A DNA stretch of 64,000 nt from Loripinus fragilis (GCA_964019695.1 OZ026519.1:25785213-25849212); one strand, 5' to 3'; counted from the first letter of the stretch, positions 47,760 through 59,340 are shown. Program-made: numbers and translations. Notes: generated by a model not told the origin, from the letters alone.

Positions 47760-48140
47760 TTGGTGCCCACATTAAGTTTGAATCTAATAGTCTGACATGG
47801 TCATCAAAACTACGTTCCTAACATATGCAACGTTTCATCACAGAGAAACAATCGAATCAAATTAACACACTATGATGAAACAAACCAAAAGACTCGTCAG
47901 AACTAAAGTAAGCCTCAAGTTGAGCCACGGTGGGTCAAGTTAAAGACAAGTACTAGGCACCATCCCATGGAGTTAAGCTCAATACTAATTTTACAAAGCT
48001 TACCTAATATACATCGCCATGCTTCCGTAATCTTAGCTCAATTGACACTCCAGGGTGGACATATATATGCATTAAAAGCCAAATTGTTTTGCTTAATTAG
48101 ATTTATATCGTGGATACACCTATCACCTTTATGACCACCC
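47760..48140 (-). repeat. R2 copy, 5' half
   Basis: TTTCATCACAGAGAAACAAT, GTCAGAACTAAAGTAAGCCT, CAAGTTGAGCCACGGTGGGT, AGGCACCATCC are the reverse complement of positions 20-200. It lacks the ACTCAC end. Confidence 0.6.
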
Positions 48141-48595
48141 AGTGTACCCCTATTTCTTTAGCCAATAGCGAAGCCATTTCATAAATGAAAACTCTTTACA
48201 GATTCACAGTTTAGCAAATTAAAATTCTATCCTCATGGAGAGATATACAATGTCATATGGAAATTCTAACCTATGACCACATTTGAGAAGTAACCACAAT
48301 CTGACCATATCAATCGTTTTGTTTGCGGAAACTGAGCCTGGCTCAATCATTTGATGTGTGTTTTAGAGCAGTAAGCGGGCAGTTCCAATGACATTAGATA
48401 AGGGTCAATTACGCTTTCGTGAGATTCTCCATGTAGTTACAACATAAAGCTTTCCCGATTCGCATGTAAACTCTGTTTGTTTGGAAGAGTTTGCAGCTAA
48501 CAGGGTAATAACGAAAGCTGATTGGTGGACTTGTGTTTGTTTTCTTTGCTTTACAAAGTAAGGCTGTTGGCTTTCTTTGCACTTGAAAATAAGAG

Positions 48596-48735
48596 AGTAT
48601 GACCAGGAAATACCACAATCACACACTGCAGACCAACCCACGGCACGGCATCGTGAGGAATAGACACAGAATACTAACATCAAAAGGCAATAAATGTAAA
48701 GCAATCAGCTCTCTCTTCCCTCACGAGATGATTGC
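48596..48735 (-). repeat. R2 copy
   Basis: GAGTATGACCAGGAAATACC, ACAATCACACACTGCAGACC, AACCCACGGCACGG, CAGCTCTCTCTTCCCTCACG. Confidence 0.75.
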
Positions 48736-49769
48736 TACAGTTTTGTTCTTGATGTGGTTTTCTAGTCAGTTAAGTTTGTCTGATTTTCTGTGGTGTCGAT
48801 TTGTATTGTGGATTCTTACAAGATTTGCAATCACGTTCTGGGGAAACAGTCGATGGTTATCTAGACTGGGTTATTAAGATACGACTGTATACTATCCGCT
48901 AAGTGTCGTTTTCCTCAGCGCTTCTGACTTGTAGTTACAAGACCTAATGCCAGTAATATGCCAGTTGCAGACGAAGATGTGGAGTCAGATATCAATTATC
49001 TAATTCATTGGTAGGAAGATTAGTCAGCTTAATCCTCCGTTCGATTTCCGAGGTGATGTTTTAATCGAACGATTAGCCCTTCTAAATTGGCGAGAACAAA
49101 TTTCTCTATTTTGATTGATAGGAGTGTAATAATCTTGTCAATGCTAAATGCTACAGTGAAAACAGAAGTCGAGGAATAAAGGAACGCCATTAGGACGCCA
49201 TGATCGCTGAAGAGAGTTCCGGTAATTTATTTATTAACGCAGCTAAAACAAGAAGTTCTATGTATAGCGCAGTCCAATTTGATATTGATTTGTATTATAT
49301 AACAAAAAAATTAATGCATCCTATATTAAGCACGTAATTATTTGATCGGGGAAACAGGGAACTGCATTTAGTTGACGGCGGGAATACACTGCAAAATTGT
49401 ACAAATAGAAAATGATATAATAACTTTTCAAAGAAGTAACAATAAAGTTCAACCATCCATACATCCAGCAAGCCAGTCGAGTATGAAAGTAGTCTGTTCA
49501 TCGTCAATCTTGGTCGATTTCGTACTGAGGCAGTACATTTTCGAAAACTACGTTTAAAAACTAATGGTTTTAATTAAAGAAATGCAAAACATGCACACTT
49601 TAGTAATACATGTACGTGTACTTAAGTCGATTGCGCACATACGAGGAGTATTCAAATATGAATGCATATAGTTTCATGACTTTTATCACAGACACACTAC
49701 GACTAAATGCTACACGTTTCCTAAAAGAACCATTTGCTTCCTAAAATTGATACCTGGTGTAAAGCAAAA

Positions 49770-49994
49770 TGAGCCCGTGCATGAGATTTCCAACAATGTG
49801 GTATATCTGACCAGCAAAGCCTCAGATCAGCCTGCGCATACGCGCAGTCTGATCAGAGCCTCTGCTAGTCGCTTGAGTACTCTGTGATTGTTAAACTATT
49901 TGGAGTGTCTAAGCTTAAAAGGAGGCTGCAGACGCTCATCTGAGTCTACACATGTCAAAATGCCACATTGTAGGAAATCTCATGCACTGGCTCA
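49770..49994 (+). mobile_element. C-family TIR element, copy 4
   Basis: TGAGCCCGTGCATGAGATTT, CCAACAATGTGG and right CCACATTGTAGGAAATCTCA, TGCACTGGCTCA. The inside is CAGCCTGCGCATACGCGCAG, TCTGATCAGAGCC. Confidence 0.85.
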
Positions 49995-50455
49995 ATGCAT
50001 TAAACTTTTCGAGTTATAGCCATATATAGCTATTTCTGGTGCAACTTTTAAAAAGATTTTTTTTGTAAATGTGAGGATATAGTGGCATATTAGTGTAAGA
50101 ATACAACGAATTTTCATCAAATTATAGATGCACAGAATTCGTAATATTCTCGTAGCTGCTTACACGACAAAATTGACATAGTCTTGTTTAATTACCAGCA
50201 CAGAAGACACGTGTGTGACATCATTGATTTAAACACAAACGCAATTTAAGTGATATGTTGATGACGTTCCGATGTACATCGCCGTTTTCTAATTCTTGCT
50301 ATGTGCTGAAAGTATGTTTAAATGTTGCCTCAGTCTAGTACAATTAGGAAAGGGTACAATCTGGACAGGACAATCACTTTTAACAGTGTCACTCTCAAAA
50401 ATACAAAACAGACAGAACTTCAAAAATATTTTTTTATCAACGAAACAATAATATT

Positions 50456-50692
50456 TGAGCCAGTGTATGAGATTTCCAACAATGTGGTATGTGCGACCAG
50501 CAAACCCTCAGATCAGCCTGCGCATACGCGCAGTCTGATCAGAGCCTTTGCTAGTCGCTTGAGTATTATATGATTGTTAAGCTTCTGACTGAACACCATT
50601 TGGAGTTTCTATGCTTAGAATGAGGCTGCACAGGCTCATCTGAGTATAAACTTGTCAAAATGACACATTGTCGGAAATGTCATGTCGCGGCT
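50456..50692 (+). mobile_element. C-family TIR element, copy 5
   Basis: TGAGCCAGTGTATGAGATTT, CCAACAATGTGG; right ACACATTGTCGGAAATGTCA, TGTCGCGG. It ends 231 bp downstream (in gene sense) of the Pax6 leader exon. Confidence 0.85.
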
Positions 50693-50922
50693 AGAGTCAG
50701 GGGATTAAATATAGATTTTTCCCTACTTTCCAGAAAAATTCAGTAGGATGGTTTGTAAATCAACTAATAAAATAAAACAAATTCTGGCCTTAGAGTCTTT
50801 GATGGCAATCTCCTGGTAGCCAAGGGTTCAACGTTTCTTCAGACAAAAAACTAAGACTTTGATTATACAGCGTGAATGTGCAGACTGATATAAATATCAT
50901 TTTACTTTATTCTGGCACCTAC

Positions 50923-50994
50923 CTCGTTTTGATCTAGCCTTTTTGCTCAAGCCATTGACACTACTTCCGCTTCCGGAGCTGACAGTGTCTTCTT
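50923..50994 (-). CDS. Pax6: Pax6 upstream coding exon (N-terminal leader)
   Basis: The exon is 72 nt, with acceptor TTCTGTTTTCAG and donor CGAG|GTAGGT. It enters with two bases of a split codon (G+AA gives Glu if the previous exon ends in G) and leaves with one G, which joins GC of the paired exon to make Gly before HSGINQLGG. The reading is EDTVSSGSGSSVNG followed by LSKKARSKR: acidic, then Ser/Gly-rich, then a basic stretch directly before the paired domain. It is recognised from splice signals, exact phase fit and position rather than from a remembered homologue. It contains no Met, so translation must start further upstream, or this exon belongs to one of several alternative 5' ends. Confidence 0.8.
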
Positions 50995-51108
50995 CTGAAA
51001 ACAGAAATAATTCATGACATTTAATTTGGGTTAAAAAACAGTGATGCACTTCCAAGGTTTGGGAAAAATCGTTTCTTACATGCTCAAGGCAAATAAAAGT
51101 TGGTACCT

Positions 51109-51324
51109 TCAGTCAGTACATAACAAAACAGTATCAAAATAATTTGTCTTATTTAACTGAACTTCTGTAGGATATATCTGACATACCATTTGTTCAAAAT
51201 AAGGATTATCAATATTAAGTAAGTCATCAAGATATATCGAACTAGAGTTAAATGCTTCAATATCATCTTCTAGAATATTGCCAAAAAGTGACAACATGAA
51301 AACAAATCTGCAACAAGAACCCAT
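51109..51324 (-). pseudogene. reverse-transcriptase remnant (retroelement)
   Basis: A 71-codon open frame contains YLDDLLNIDNPYFEQMVCQI followed by YPTEVQLNK. YLDD is a reverse-transcriptase catalytic motif (YxDD), and YLDDLLNIDNPYFEQMV..IYPTE.QLNK is a segment I recognise from abundant retroelement polymerases of corals, lancelets and molluscs. Upstream residues ending in EAFNSSS fit the same protein. The frame then degenerates (FDTVLLCTD, stop), and no other polymerase motifs or endonuclease are visible, so this is a fragment. It sits 115 bp upstream of the Pax6 leader exon, on the same strand. The element class was not determined. Confidence 0.75.
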
Positions 51325-51603
51325 TGGAAGACCTACAATTGACTAAACAATTTCAATCCAGATTTAAAAAAAATACTGTTCGAAAGGTAATAAAGAGCAT
51401 TATTAAAGGTCTGCTCAATTAATTCACTTAGTTTTTTTCTTTAATTAGATTATGCGACAATGTAGTGATGTCATGTTTATGATGACGTGCCTGCCTTGCT
51501 TTTTTGCATGGCTTGTCTATTTTCTTGGTAATTTTCAGTTGTATTTGCTTGAAAGACTGACGAAAAAGTGTCCAAAGAAGTTATTGGCAGAGAGATCATT
51601 TGA

Positions 51604-51672
51604 AGTTTCGCGGTGCCGTGGTTTGGTCTGAAATGTGTCGTTGTGGTATTTTCTGGTGATACTCATTTTTTT
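51604..51672 (+). repeat. R2 end fragment
   Basis: TCGCGGTGCCGTGGTTTGGT, TCGTTGTGGTATTTTCTGGT, GATACTCAT, the conserved R2 end. Confidence 0.6.
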
Positions 51673-51711
51673 TGTCCTTTTGTTTAACAAGGAAACCTAT
51701 TTTGAAATTTA

Positions 51712-51816
51712 AGCGGATCCGAACCAGTATTGCTTAGAAACCCTATATGTTTGTGATTTTTCAGGGGGGGGGGGGTCCGAACTCCCTGTCCCCCTGGGTG
51801 TTGAATCCGCACATAT
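51712..51816. mobile_element. F-family fragment
   Basis: GCGGATCCGAACCAGTATTG, GAAACCCTATATGTTTGTGA, TTTTTCAGG then a G-run and CCCTGTCCCCCTGG, as at 39600-39700. Confidence 0.65.
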
Positions 51817-52639
51817 GGACAATCTACATATACGTACAGACTGAATGTCCTAATAAACCAACGCTGATATACTCAGCTCCCATAAATTACCAAGTGCCTT
51901 TAATGCTTCTATTATATATCACGTTGTATCATGTAGAACTTTACAATATGTCAGTTTAGCATCTTTATTATTCAACGATAGTTGTCAAATAAGACAAGAG
52001 GGAATTTAATTTCATTGTTTTGCTTGTTTGTATTTTTGTTACGTTGTCATAATACATATTTGCGTTTGGCTCAAGTATAATGGCAGTTTATTGCAATAAT
52101 AAGTAGAAACTTGGAATACTGCTAAAATACACAAAACACCCGAGGCTGCTGAAATGAGTCTTTGGAAACCCTGTGCTTAATACATTTTAAATCACGTCTC
52201 ATTTTCAAAAGACAACACTGGCACATGCGCTATGATGTCATACAGTGCTTTAAGGTATTTTCTCATGCGACGTATTCTTCGCGTATATGTCACTCTAGGT
52301 GTAAATTTGAGTTGTTTCGTTACAAGCTTTGAAGAGAAAGAACGGAAACGTGTAAAGATAGAGACTATAAATTGCACCGGTACAAGTATGAATCCTTGTA
52401 GCACACCTGTTCCCTGATTGCGTCTTAACAATTAACATATTTTTATGCATGATTTTCATGCACGTTTCCAGTACAAAATAGCTGCTCTAGTATGTACGTC
52501 AGCGCGCTTAGTAATTTTATTTTGCAACCATACAAGTAGCAAGTTTACTTATATGAACAAACTAGAGTTTGTCCAGTCTGTAAAATAAACAATGCATCAA
52601 CAAAAACCAGCTCCAACGCCTTAGAACGGAAAGCATTCA

Positions 52640-53000
52640 AAACCACTGGCAGCTTAACGCAATTTTACTGGTCAAATATTCGTCCTAGATTCTGCTATTA
52701 TCAAGCACATGCATTTATTTTGGCTTTCTCACTCACTCAATGTCTCAGCACAGGGAACATTCAAGCCAATAAACATACTGTGATGAAACATAGAAATGGG
52801 CTCACAACCCACTGATAGTCAGAGCTAAAGATAACCCGGCGGTTGAGCCATGGTGGACCAAGCCAAAGACAACCCACCAATGCAAGTTCTATTCCAGCGT
52901 CGTGACTTAGTCTGAGGCCTGACCCTATGTCGTGCAATTAAAATGGAAACCATAGCTGTCAACTATAACCAGACATGCAGACCGTCGCATGATACCCTTG
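52640..53000 (-). repeat. R2 copy, 5' part
   Basis: ATTTTACTGGTCAAATATTC, GTCCTAGATTCTGCTATT, GTTGAGCCATGGTGGACCA, GTCTGAGGCCTGACCC, GACATGCAGACCGTCGCATG: the reverse complement of parts of 1-280 and 14130-14230. The ACTCAC end is missing. Confidence 0.65.
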
Positions 53001-53219
53001 GTATATCTCAATGTTTTATAGTGATTGAACTGATCAAGAAAAGAAGTTTTTTTTTCTCAGTGATTTTTTTAATTTATAATCTAAATGGTCATGAACTCCT
53101 GGCTCTGTCTGATATGCCTTATCGCAAAAGAGTTTTCAAACCAGCATTGTATTTAACAATTTTGTATTCATACCAGATTTTAGTGTATCCATTTTGCTAT
53201 TCACATTGATTGCCCTTAC

Positions 53220-53530
53220 AAGAGGGCCTGGATGGGGGGGGGTCTGGTATTCACTATTCATTAAAAATTTAGCCCATTATTCATCTCATTAAATTTTTGG
53301 CTTATTCATTAAAATTAGACCAATTATTCAATACAAGTAATAAAGTGGCAAAAAAATCTGATTATTCACTATTCATTATTTTTTTTCTCCAATTCATTAA
53401 AAAATAGGATTATTCATTATTTTTAGGCCCTCATTATTCACTATTCATTATTTTTTTGGCTCATTATTCACTATTTATTGTAAAAAAGGGTCATAATTCA
53501 CTAATCATTACACCCCATCCAGACCCTCTT
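53220..53530. mobile_element. TIR element filled with ATTCACTATTCATT repeats
   Basis: AAGAGGGCCTGGATGGGG (53220-53237) is mirrored by CCCCATCCAGACCCTCTT (53513-53530), one mismatch in 18. The inside is an irregular array of ATTATTCACTATTCATT and ATTCATTAAAA units, about ten, separated by short spacers such as GGCCC and TTGGCTC. No frame. Confidence 0.75.
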
Positions 53531-53839
53531 ACAACTGAGTGTATCAGAGTATAGAGCAATCTCCATACCATAGCAATACGCAAACCTTATTTATATAAAC
53601 AATGAACCATCCAGAAAGTTTGAATCACAAATAAGAAGATAAACTCATTATTATACAAAGGGTTGAACGCTTTCTTCGAAAGCTTCTGCACTATGCTTTA
53701 CTGTTTCATTGAAATCGGCATATAAATAGCAGACAGACCTGCATCTCTTTTGTTTGCATGCAATAAAATCCAGGTTTCTCGCAACAGGCTAATTTCATAG
53801 TTGCCCTAAATTGGCATGTTGACAAGCAATAGTTTAGAA

Positions 53840-53970
53840 AACATTAACAGAGGGCTCTTTATTGTCCTTATATATGTGGTTGCTAGTGTTCTGTGTCTCT
53901 TCCTCACGGTGCCGTGGGTCGGTCTGCAATGTGTTATTGTAGCATTCCTTGGCCATACTCTTACGTGTTA
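53840..53970 (+). repeat. R2 copy, short
   Basis: TGTGGTTGCTAGTGTTCTGT, GTCTCTTCCTCACGGTGCCG, TGGGTCGGTCTGCAATGTGT, CCTTGGCCATACTCTTAC. Confidence 0.7.
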
Positions 53971-54530
53971 AAAAGAGGTAAAATGAAGCAGTGCAATCCT
54001 AAGAAACCATTTCTCTATCCTATCTGTGTTATTTTCAAATAGGAGAAATTAATTGTACGGGCTTTGAGTGAAATGAGGCCGAAAAATTAATACTGTCTTG
54101 TTTTATGCCTAATAAAACAAAAGCGTTTGTAGAAGAAGCAACACTAATCCTAGCGCCAAATTACATCAAATTAAGTTTGTCATGTTCACCCATTCTCTCT
54201 AAGCCTAGGTCACTTAAGGAGATAAAATTGTGTACGCCTTCTAATGCCACTGATCCGGATACAATTATCGCAGACTTAGAGAAGATGCTATTAGCATGCA
54301 TGGAGTTCGATCGCTAGAAAAATGAGGATAGAAAAGATGCAATCTCCAGTAATAAAAACTATTACCAGGCTGTCTTGCAGCAAAGGGCTCTGGGATACGA
54401 AGCATTGGATTGTGGGATATGATTCACACATACCTTTGAATTATACTGACTGCTCTTGGCATACTGTTGAGAATCGAACTACGATTACCGTAAAGAATGA
54501 AGTTACAGGGTTCGATCTTCTTATAACTAT

Positions 54531-54587
54531 AACAGTGCCAACCTTGATCAGACTGCTATAGCAGTCTGATCAAGGATGGCACTGTTT
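54531..54587. repeat. H-family foldback, copy 4
   Basis: AACAGTGCCAA and ATGGCACTGTT outside; CCTTGATCAGACTGCTA with perfect mirror inside, no loop. Confidence 0.9.
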
Positions 54588-55031
54588 GCAAGATGAGAGT
54601 CAAATCAGTTTTTTACTCATTCGTTTTAGAAAAATCTAAAAAGGTGACATTTATATAACAATTATGTACATGTCTACGGTAAGCCTGAATCAATAGAGCC
54701 TGAAAACTTTCTATATGCATTTCTTCCACTTATGCGCGCAGCATTATATCAGTTATTTTATGGCCTACATATTAATGTTATAAATACTGGCTGTTACCGT
54801 TGTATGGTGAATAAAGTATTATTTGCCAAAGGAATCCATATTTGCATCATATGGTAAAAAGAGGCGACAGGATTTTCTTATTATTTCTCTTTTTAAGCCA
54901 CAGCTTGCGGAGAAAATTGATTCAGCTGAGAATGATCATTGAGAAAAAGCGCATTTCCGCGCCTTTCTAAATAATAATCATATTTAAGTTATGTGACCGA
55001 TTTTATTTCAACGAAAAACTGATTTCCTTGA

Positions 55032-55409
55032 CTTAATCTTTGCACAAAAATTAAAGTATAATCAATTTTGTTGGTCCAAAGATGAAGTGTAGCTGTTCGA
55101 ATTAAGTATGTTAGACATGTATCAACAAGATTAAGGCGAACATGTTCTATTTTACTTCTAATTTGCCTTTGATGGACTAAAAATACTAGGCAGCACGTGG
55201 ATTCATACAAAATACAAAGGATTACAATATGCCAGACACAGACTAGTCTTAATCTTTGCACAAAATTTAAAGTATAATCAATTTTGTTAGTCTAAAACAT
55301 GTTCTATTTTATTTCTGTCAATTTGCCTTCAATAGACTTAGAATACTAGGTAGTACGTGGATTCATACAAAACACATAAGAATACAATATACTAGACACA
55401 GACTAGTCT
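55032..55409. repeat. tandem duplication, 216-bp unit
   Basis: Unit 1 (55032-55247) and unit 2 (55248-55409) share CTTAATCTTTGCACAAAA, AAAGTATAATCAATTTTGTT, CATGTTCTATTTTA, ACGTGGATTCATACAAAA and CAGACACAGACTAGTCT. Unit 2 lacks about 55 bp from the middle. The 90-codon frame at 54989-55261 lies across it. Confidence 0.85.
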
Positions 55410-55819
55410 GTTGGAATAAAAATGATAAACATGAATAGTAAAATAAAATAAATAGAAGTTATTCACTTTTTTGGAGCGAATATGACATTTAATTTATAAA
55501 ACAGATTGCATGAGTCGCTATTTGATATAGTATAAATGCCATTTTCTTTCTATTATATACAATTTATTATGAAGCGGTACAGATTTGTTTGCACTAATGA
55601 CGTTACATATGACGTCAAATTTATGATGACGTCTCATATCTGTTTGTCTTCAACACAGACGCCACAGGAGCAGGACCAGAGTAAACGAAAGCGAAACACT
55701 TTAGCATAACCAAACGAATTTGTCACCAAAATATTCCTTATGATCCAATTAAGAAAATGAATACCCGCATTTTGTGCTCTTGTTCACGTATAAGAAAGTA
55801 AATGGCGTTTCTTTAGTTT

Positions 55820-56075
55820 TGTTTGGTCTGTGCTTTAACGTCCCAATCAACCTAACTACACTTTTCCTGGGCAAGCTTGACTAAGCGGTTAACGAGTACT
55901 TTGCTTGTAACTGACACCAACTCTTCTTGAATCAACAAAAGGAGGAGAATGACCGTAGAAAATATTTCATGATCAATCCCCATTAAATGTATGGGACTGC
56001 CAGGATCGAACTCAACACCCATGAACCTACAGCCGGATTCGTTAGCAGATTCAGAGGCCGTGGGTCTTCAACTAT
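55820..56075 (-). mobile_element. tRNA-derived SINE
   Basis: On the minus strand, GGCCTCTGAATCTGCTAACG then TTGAGTTCGATCCTGGCAG (box B-like) form a tRNA-like head. A body with GTTAACCGCTTAGTCAAGCT and GTGTAGTTAGGTTGATTGGG follows, ending GACGTTAAAGCACAGACC, AAACAAAACTAAAG. The last feature resembles the GGGACGTTAAAC(AAAC)n tail of SINEs common in bivalve transcripts (memory, not searched). Confidence 0.65.
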
Positions 56076-56079
56076 TTTC

Positions 56080-56724
56080 AACGGGTTTGATCTTGTGTGC
56101 TGTATTTTTAGAGCAATTTTCCATGTGAAACTCTAGCTATTCGGTGCGCTGTGTTTATTGTTATTTACATGTTAAAATAAGATAGCTAGTATCATTCAAT
56201 AGTTGTTTAACTCAACCATTAATCAGCAGCCAAATGTTGAATTTGTATTCTCTTTAGGAAGACCTAGCTAGGCATGCCCAAAGAACAATGCAGTAAGTAA
56301 CCTGTGGTCCTATAAAAGCTTCTTTTTCTACGAATCCGGCTGTGATAGGATAATTTCGTGCGGTGTGTTTTATGTGCTAAGTATCAAATATGATTTGTTG
56401 CATTTGCTCAATGTCGCGATTAACTTTTGTCCTATATGATGTCATTATGTAAAGCATCCTGAATTTTTAAAACATTCATTTTTGATTAGAAATTAATAAA
56501 AAAACATTTGTTGGCACTTTAAAAATAATGTCCAGAACTAATTTATGCTCTTGTGAACTGAGCATATTTCTTATAATCTCGAGCTGGGGTTTCATTCAAT
56601 TATGTACATATAATTTTTATAATTTTAATTTGTTTTGTATTTCTTCTTGAACTCACAGTGCGAAAATTCTACGAACATGTAGGAATCTGTGATTGGGGCA
56701 TTTTCTGGTCTTAAGCTGATGGAA
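56080..56724. other. AT-rich stretch, unassigned
   Basis: No gene or repeat family is identified. An I-like TGCTC..GAGCA pair lies near 56550. Confidence 0.45.
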
Positions 56725-56880
56725 TTTTTTTATCATGCTCAACTCAACTGAGCATAAAAACTCAACTGTTCACAAAAACTAAAATGCTGAAAAATAAAAT
56801 AAATATTCCATTAAAACTTTCAGGTATTGTTTGTTTATTACCTCGCTAATAAGTTTAAATACCAACAATGCCAATTACAT
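56725..56880. mobile_element. I-family foldback, copy 3
   Basis: ATCATGCTCAACTCAACTGA, GCATAAAAACTCAACTGTTC, AAAATGCTGAAAAATAAA, then ATACCAACAATGCCAATTAC. Confidence 0.6.
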
Positions 56881-57299
56881 GCAACCACCCGAAATTGAAA
56901 GTTATCTGTTTGTTTTTTTTTTTTTTTAATGAAATCTTAAAGAATCAAAGATTCTATTACACGTCCAATGTGTTAAGAGAAGTTAACATACACTTAGCCT
57001 TCACGACGAGATTTTCGGAAAGCTAGTTGGCATATACATAAACAGTGCAAAAAGGCATGGACGGGAGTGTGGGTTGTGGTGGAAGAACGTTCAACAGAAG
57101 CACTACCATAGAACGGTTGACAACAAAAGCCAACAGAGAAGATGACATTACAAAAAAACAACAAAAAAAACCCAGCTGGGTGTCAATAAATATTCGCCCA
57201 AAATAGTGCATGCCTGAACTTGGACGATCAATTGTGTACAGTTGTAAACGGTTTGGCAAACTGATCCACACAAAAGAAGATAATTTCTGTCATTAAAAC

Positions 57300-57835
57300 C
57301 TACAAAACGACTGAAAAATACATTCGGCCATGGTTACTACAAATTACAGTGTTGAGACCATCTCGTCATTTATCGGCAATTCGAGCGTTTCAGTTGTGCC
57401 ATATGCCGCCACTGTATTGTTCGTAAGAAAAGCTCGGTGAACAAGTTTCTCGTGATTTCCCATTATTGAGATAACATCGAGAGCAATTATTTGCTGGAAC
57501 AAGATTTAGGAAGATGTTGAACAAATTCTGGTGAAATTAGTATTCATTACAAATTTGTCACATCGCATCTTTATAGACTGCCTTCGTGATAAAGCGACCG
57601 GATTAAAACGAACTTTGTACAATGGCGTTGCCAGAACGCTGAAAAAGATACGCACATCAAATGGAGACTACTGGATCAAGCAGTGATTTCATAAATTGCG
57701 CCCCTTTTCAAAGTGGAAACTTCTCTTAAACGAAAAAATTGCTCCCAGAGGGAGATTGTACTGAAAATTACTTTTTCCACATTCGGTGACCTCCCTTGAA
57801 TGTTACTATTTTATTACGCACGTGCGTAACTGCGT
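57300..57835. promoter_or_regulatory. candidate regulatory block upstream of Pax6 coding exons
   Basis: Repeat-poor, mixed composition and no long frame. It contains a loopless 16-bp palindrome, TTACGCACGTGCGTAA (57814-57829), with an E-box CACGTG at its centre, closely followed by a second TGCGTAA, and TAAT-type sites. Position (6.3 kb upstream of the leader exon) would suit a promoter or enhancer. Nothing here proves function. Confidence 0.25.
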
Positions 57836-58404
57836 AATAGGAGCTACGCCAATGTTGTACAGAAAAAATGAAATATTTCCAAAACCTTTCAGACCAATGG
57901 ACTCGGCTTAATTAAATTTAAATTGTTATGTCTATCCTTATAAAATGGATAGGTCCATTTCCAACTTTAGAGTTGTTCGTTGTGTGGTATATTTCATTTT
58001 CATTTAAATAAAAAAATGTGTAATCAAACAGTGAAGACTCTGATCACTAGGTTATCCAACCAAGAATGGGTTTATAAAAAGCTTGAGTAGGTATGGTCAG
58101 GAAATCACAATCACAATGAAGATATAAGAAAAGTTTATTTAACAAGCCCAAAAGGCTATAAAGCCCATGAGGAAGCATGCATAACATAAGTAATGGCATA
58201 TTATTGGACAGTGTAGTGACAAAGATACACATACATTTTTGTATATAAGACAACCAATCCACAAAACACATTGAGACTCAGCAATTACAATTTTCAATAA
58301 AAATATCATGAGATAAGTGATTACTTAAGTGTACATTAATTCAAATTCATACTTTACGAAAATAAGACAAGTGTGTATGACCAGGCACCGTGGTTATAAA
58401 AATG

Positions 58405-58612
58405 TTCATGTTCAACTCAACTGAGCATGGAATTTATCCTGCTCATAAATGTAAAAATGCCAACAATTGTTGGCATTTTAATATTTATTAGCATGATAAA
58501 TAAATTTGAGAGTTTGAAAGCAAGAAAACTCTTTATTTTTCTAAATTCAAGTTTTTTATGGACAGTTGAAATTCCATGCTCAGTTTAGCTGAGAATGGAA
58601 AAAGATGTTATA
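58405..58612. mobile_element. I-family foldback, copy 4
   Basis: TTCATGTTCAACTCAACTGA, GCATGGAAT at the left; ATTCCATGCTCAGTTTAGCT, GAGAATGGAA at the right. Inside, AAATGCCAACAATTGTTGGC, ATTTT is a smaller perfect palindrome. It lies between scraps of R2 (58369-58390 and 58620 on). Confidence 0.7.
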
Positions 58613-58799
58613 ATTTCGGGGTCAGGAAATGCCACAACTATACTTGCATCAGTCTCCTACTTCTATTGATTTTATAATTTATAAAATATATTTTTCTTCA
58701 TGTTCTGTAAGGCTATAGGCTTATGCCAGTGCTACCAGGAGAAGTTTGTACTATATTATATGAAATAAAATGAAATTGGCATGGAAGATTGACTATCAG

Positions 58800-58935
58800 T
58801 CTATGTCTCAATTATAGATCACAGACCGACCCATGGCACCATGAGGAAGAAAAACCAACGCAGTCACGTGACAGCTAGAATATAACTAAAGTAAAGAAAC
58901 CAGCTCTCTATTCCTCGCCGAGAAGATTGTAAAAC
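58800..58935 (-). repeat. R2 copy, short
   Basis: TCACAGACCGACCCATGGCA, CCATGAGGAAGAAAAACC, ACCAGCTCTCTATTCCTCGC. Confidence 0.6.
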
Positions 58936-59339
58936 TAGAAAGTCTCTAAGTTTAAACTTCAACACAAAACTACGACCAAACATACCCCACCCGCACACAC
59001 AGTGAGAGCAACAGCATACAAAAACCGACAACAACAGAATCACCGCCTTAGGAGGCAATTGAAGGGTGTGCTTAAAAATATTAACAGACTATCTTTGGCC
59101 TGGAAACACACACAAATATTTAGCTCGCACGGAGGCATCCTAACTTATGATATGAATCACCACATGGAAAATAAACGTGTTCTTCAGATACTTTGATGTG
59201 ACTGGCACCACCCATTCCAATGAATGCTACGGATTTTATTAGAGTGCCAAGTGCTTGATAAAACAACAGAAATTGCTGTCTTTGAATATCTTAGAAATAA
59301 ATAATGCCTACAGCATCCTGTTAACTGAACAAGTGAAAC

Positions 59340-59340
59340 A

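Noticed and set aside
51109..51324. Pax6 first coding exon ending at ATG|GTATGT near 51187
   Set aside because: The phase does not fit the exon at 50994 in this frame, and the protein continues through the site as reverse transcriptase (YLDD...FEQMVCQIYPTE).
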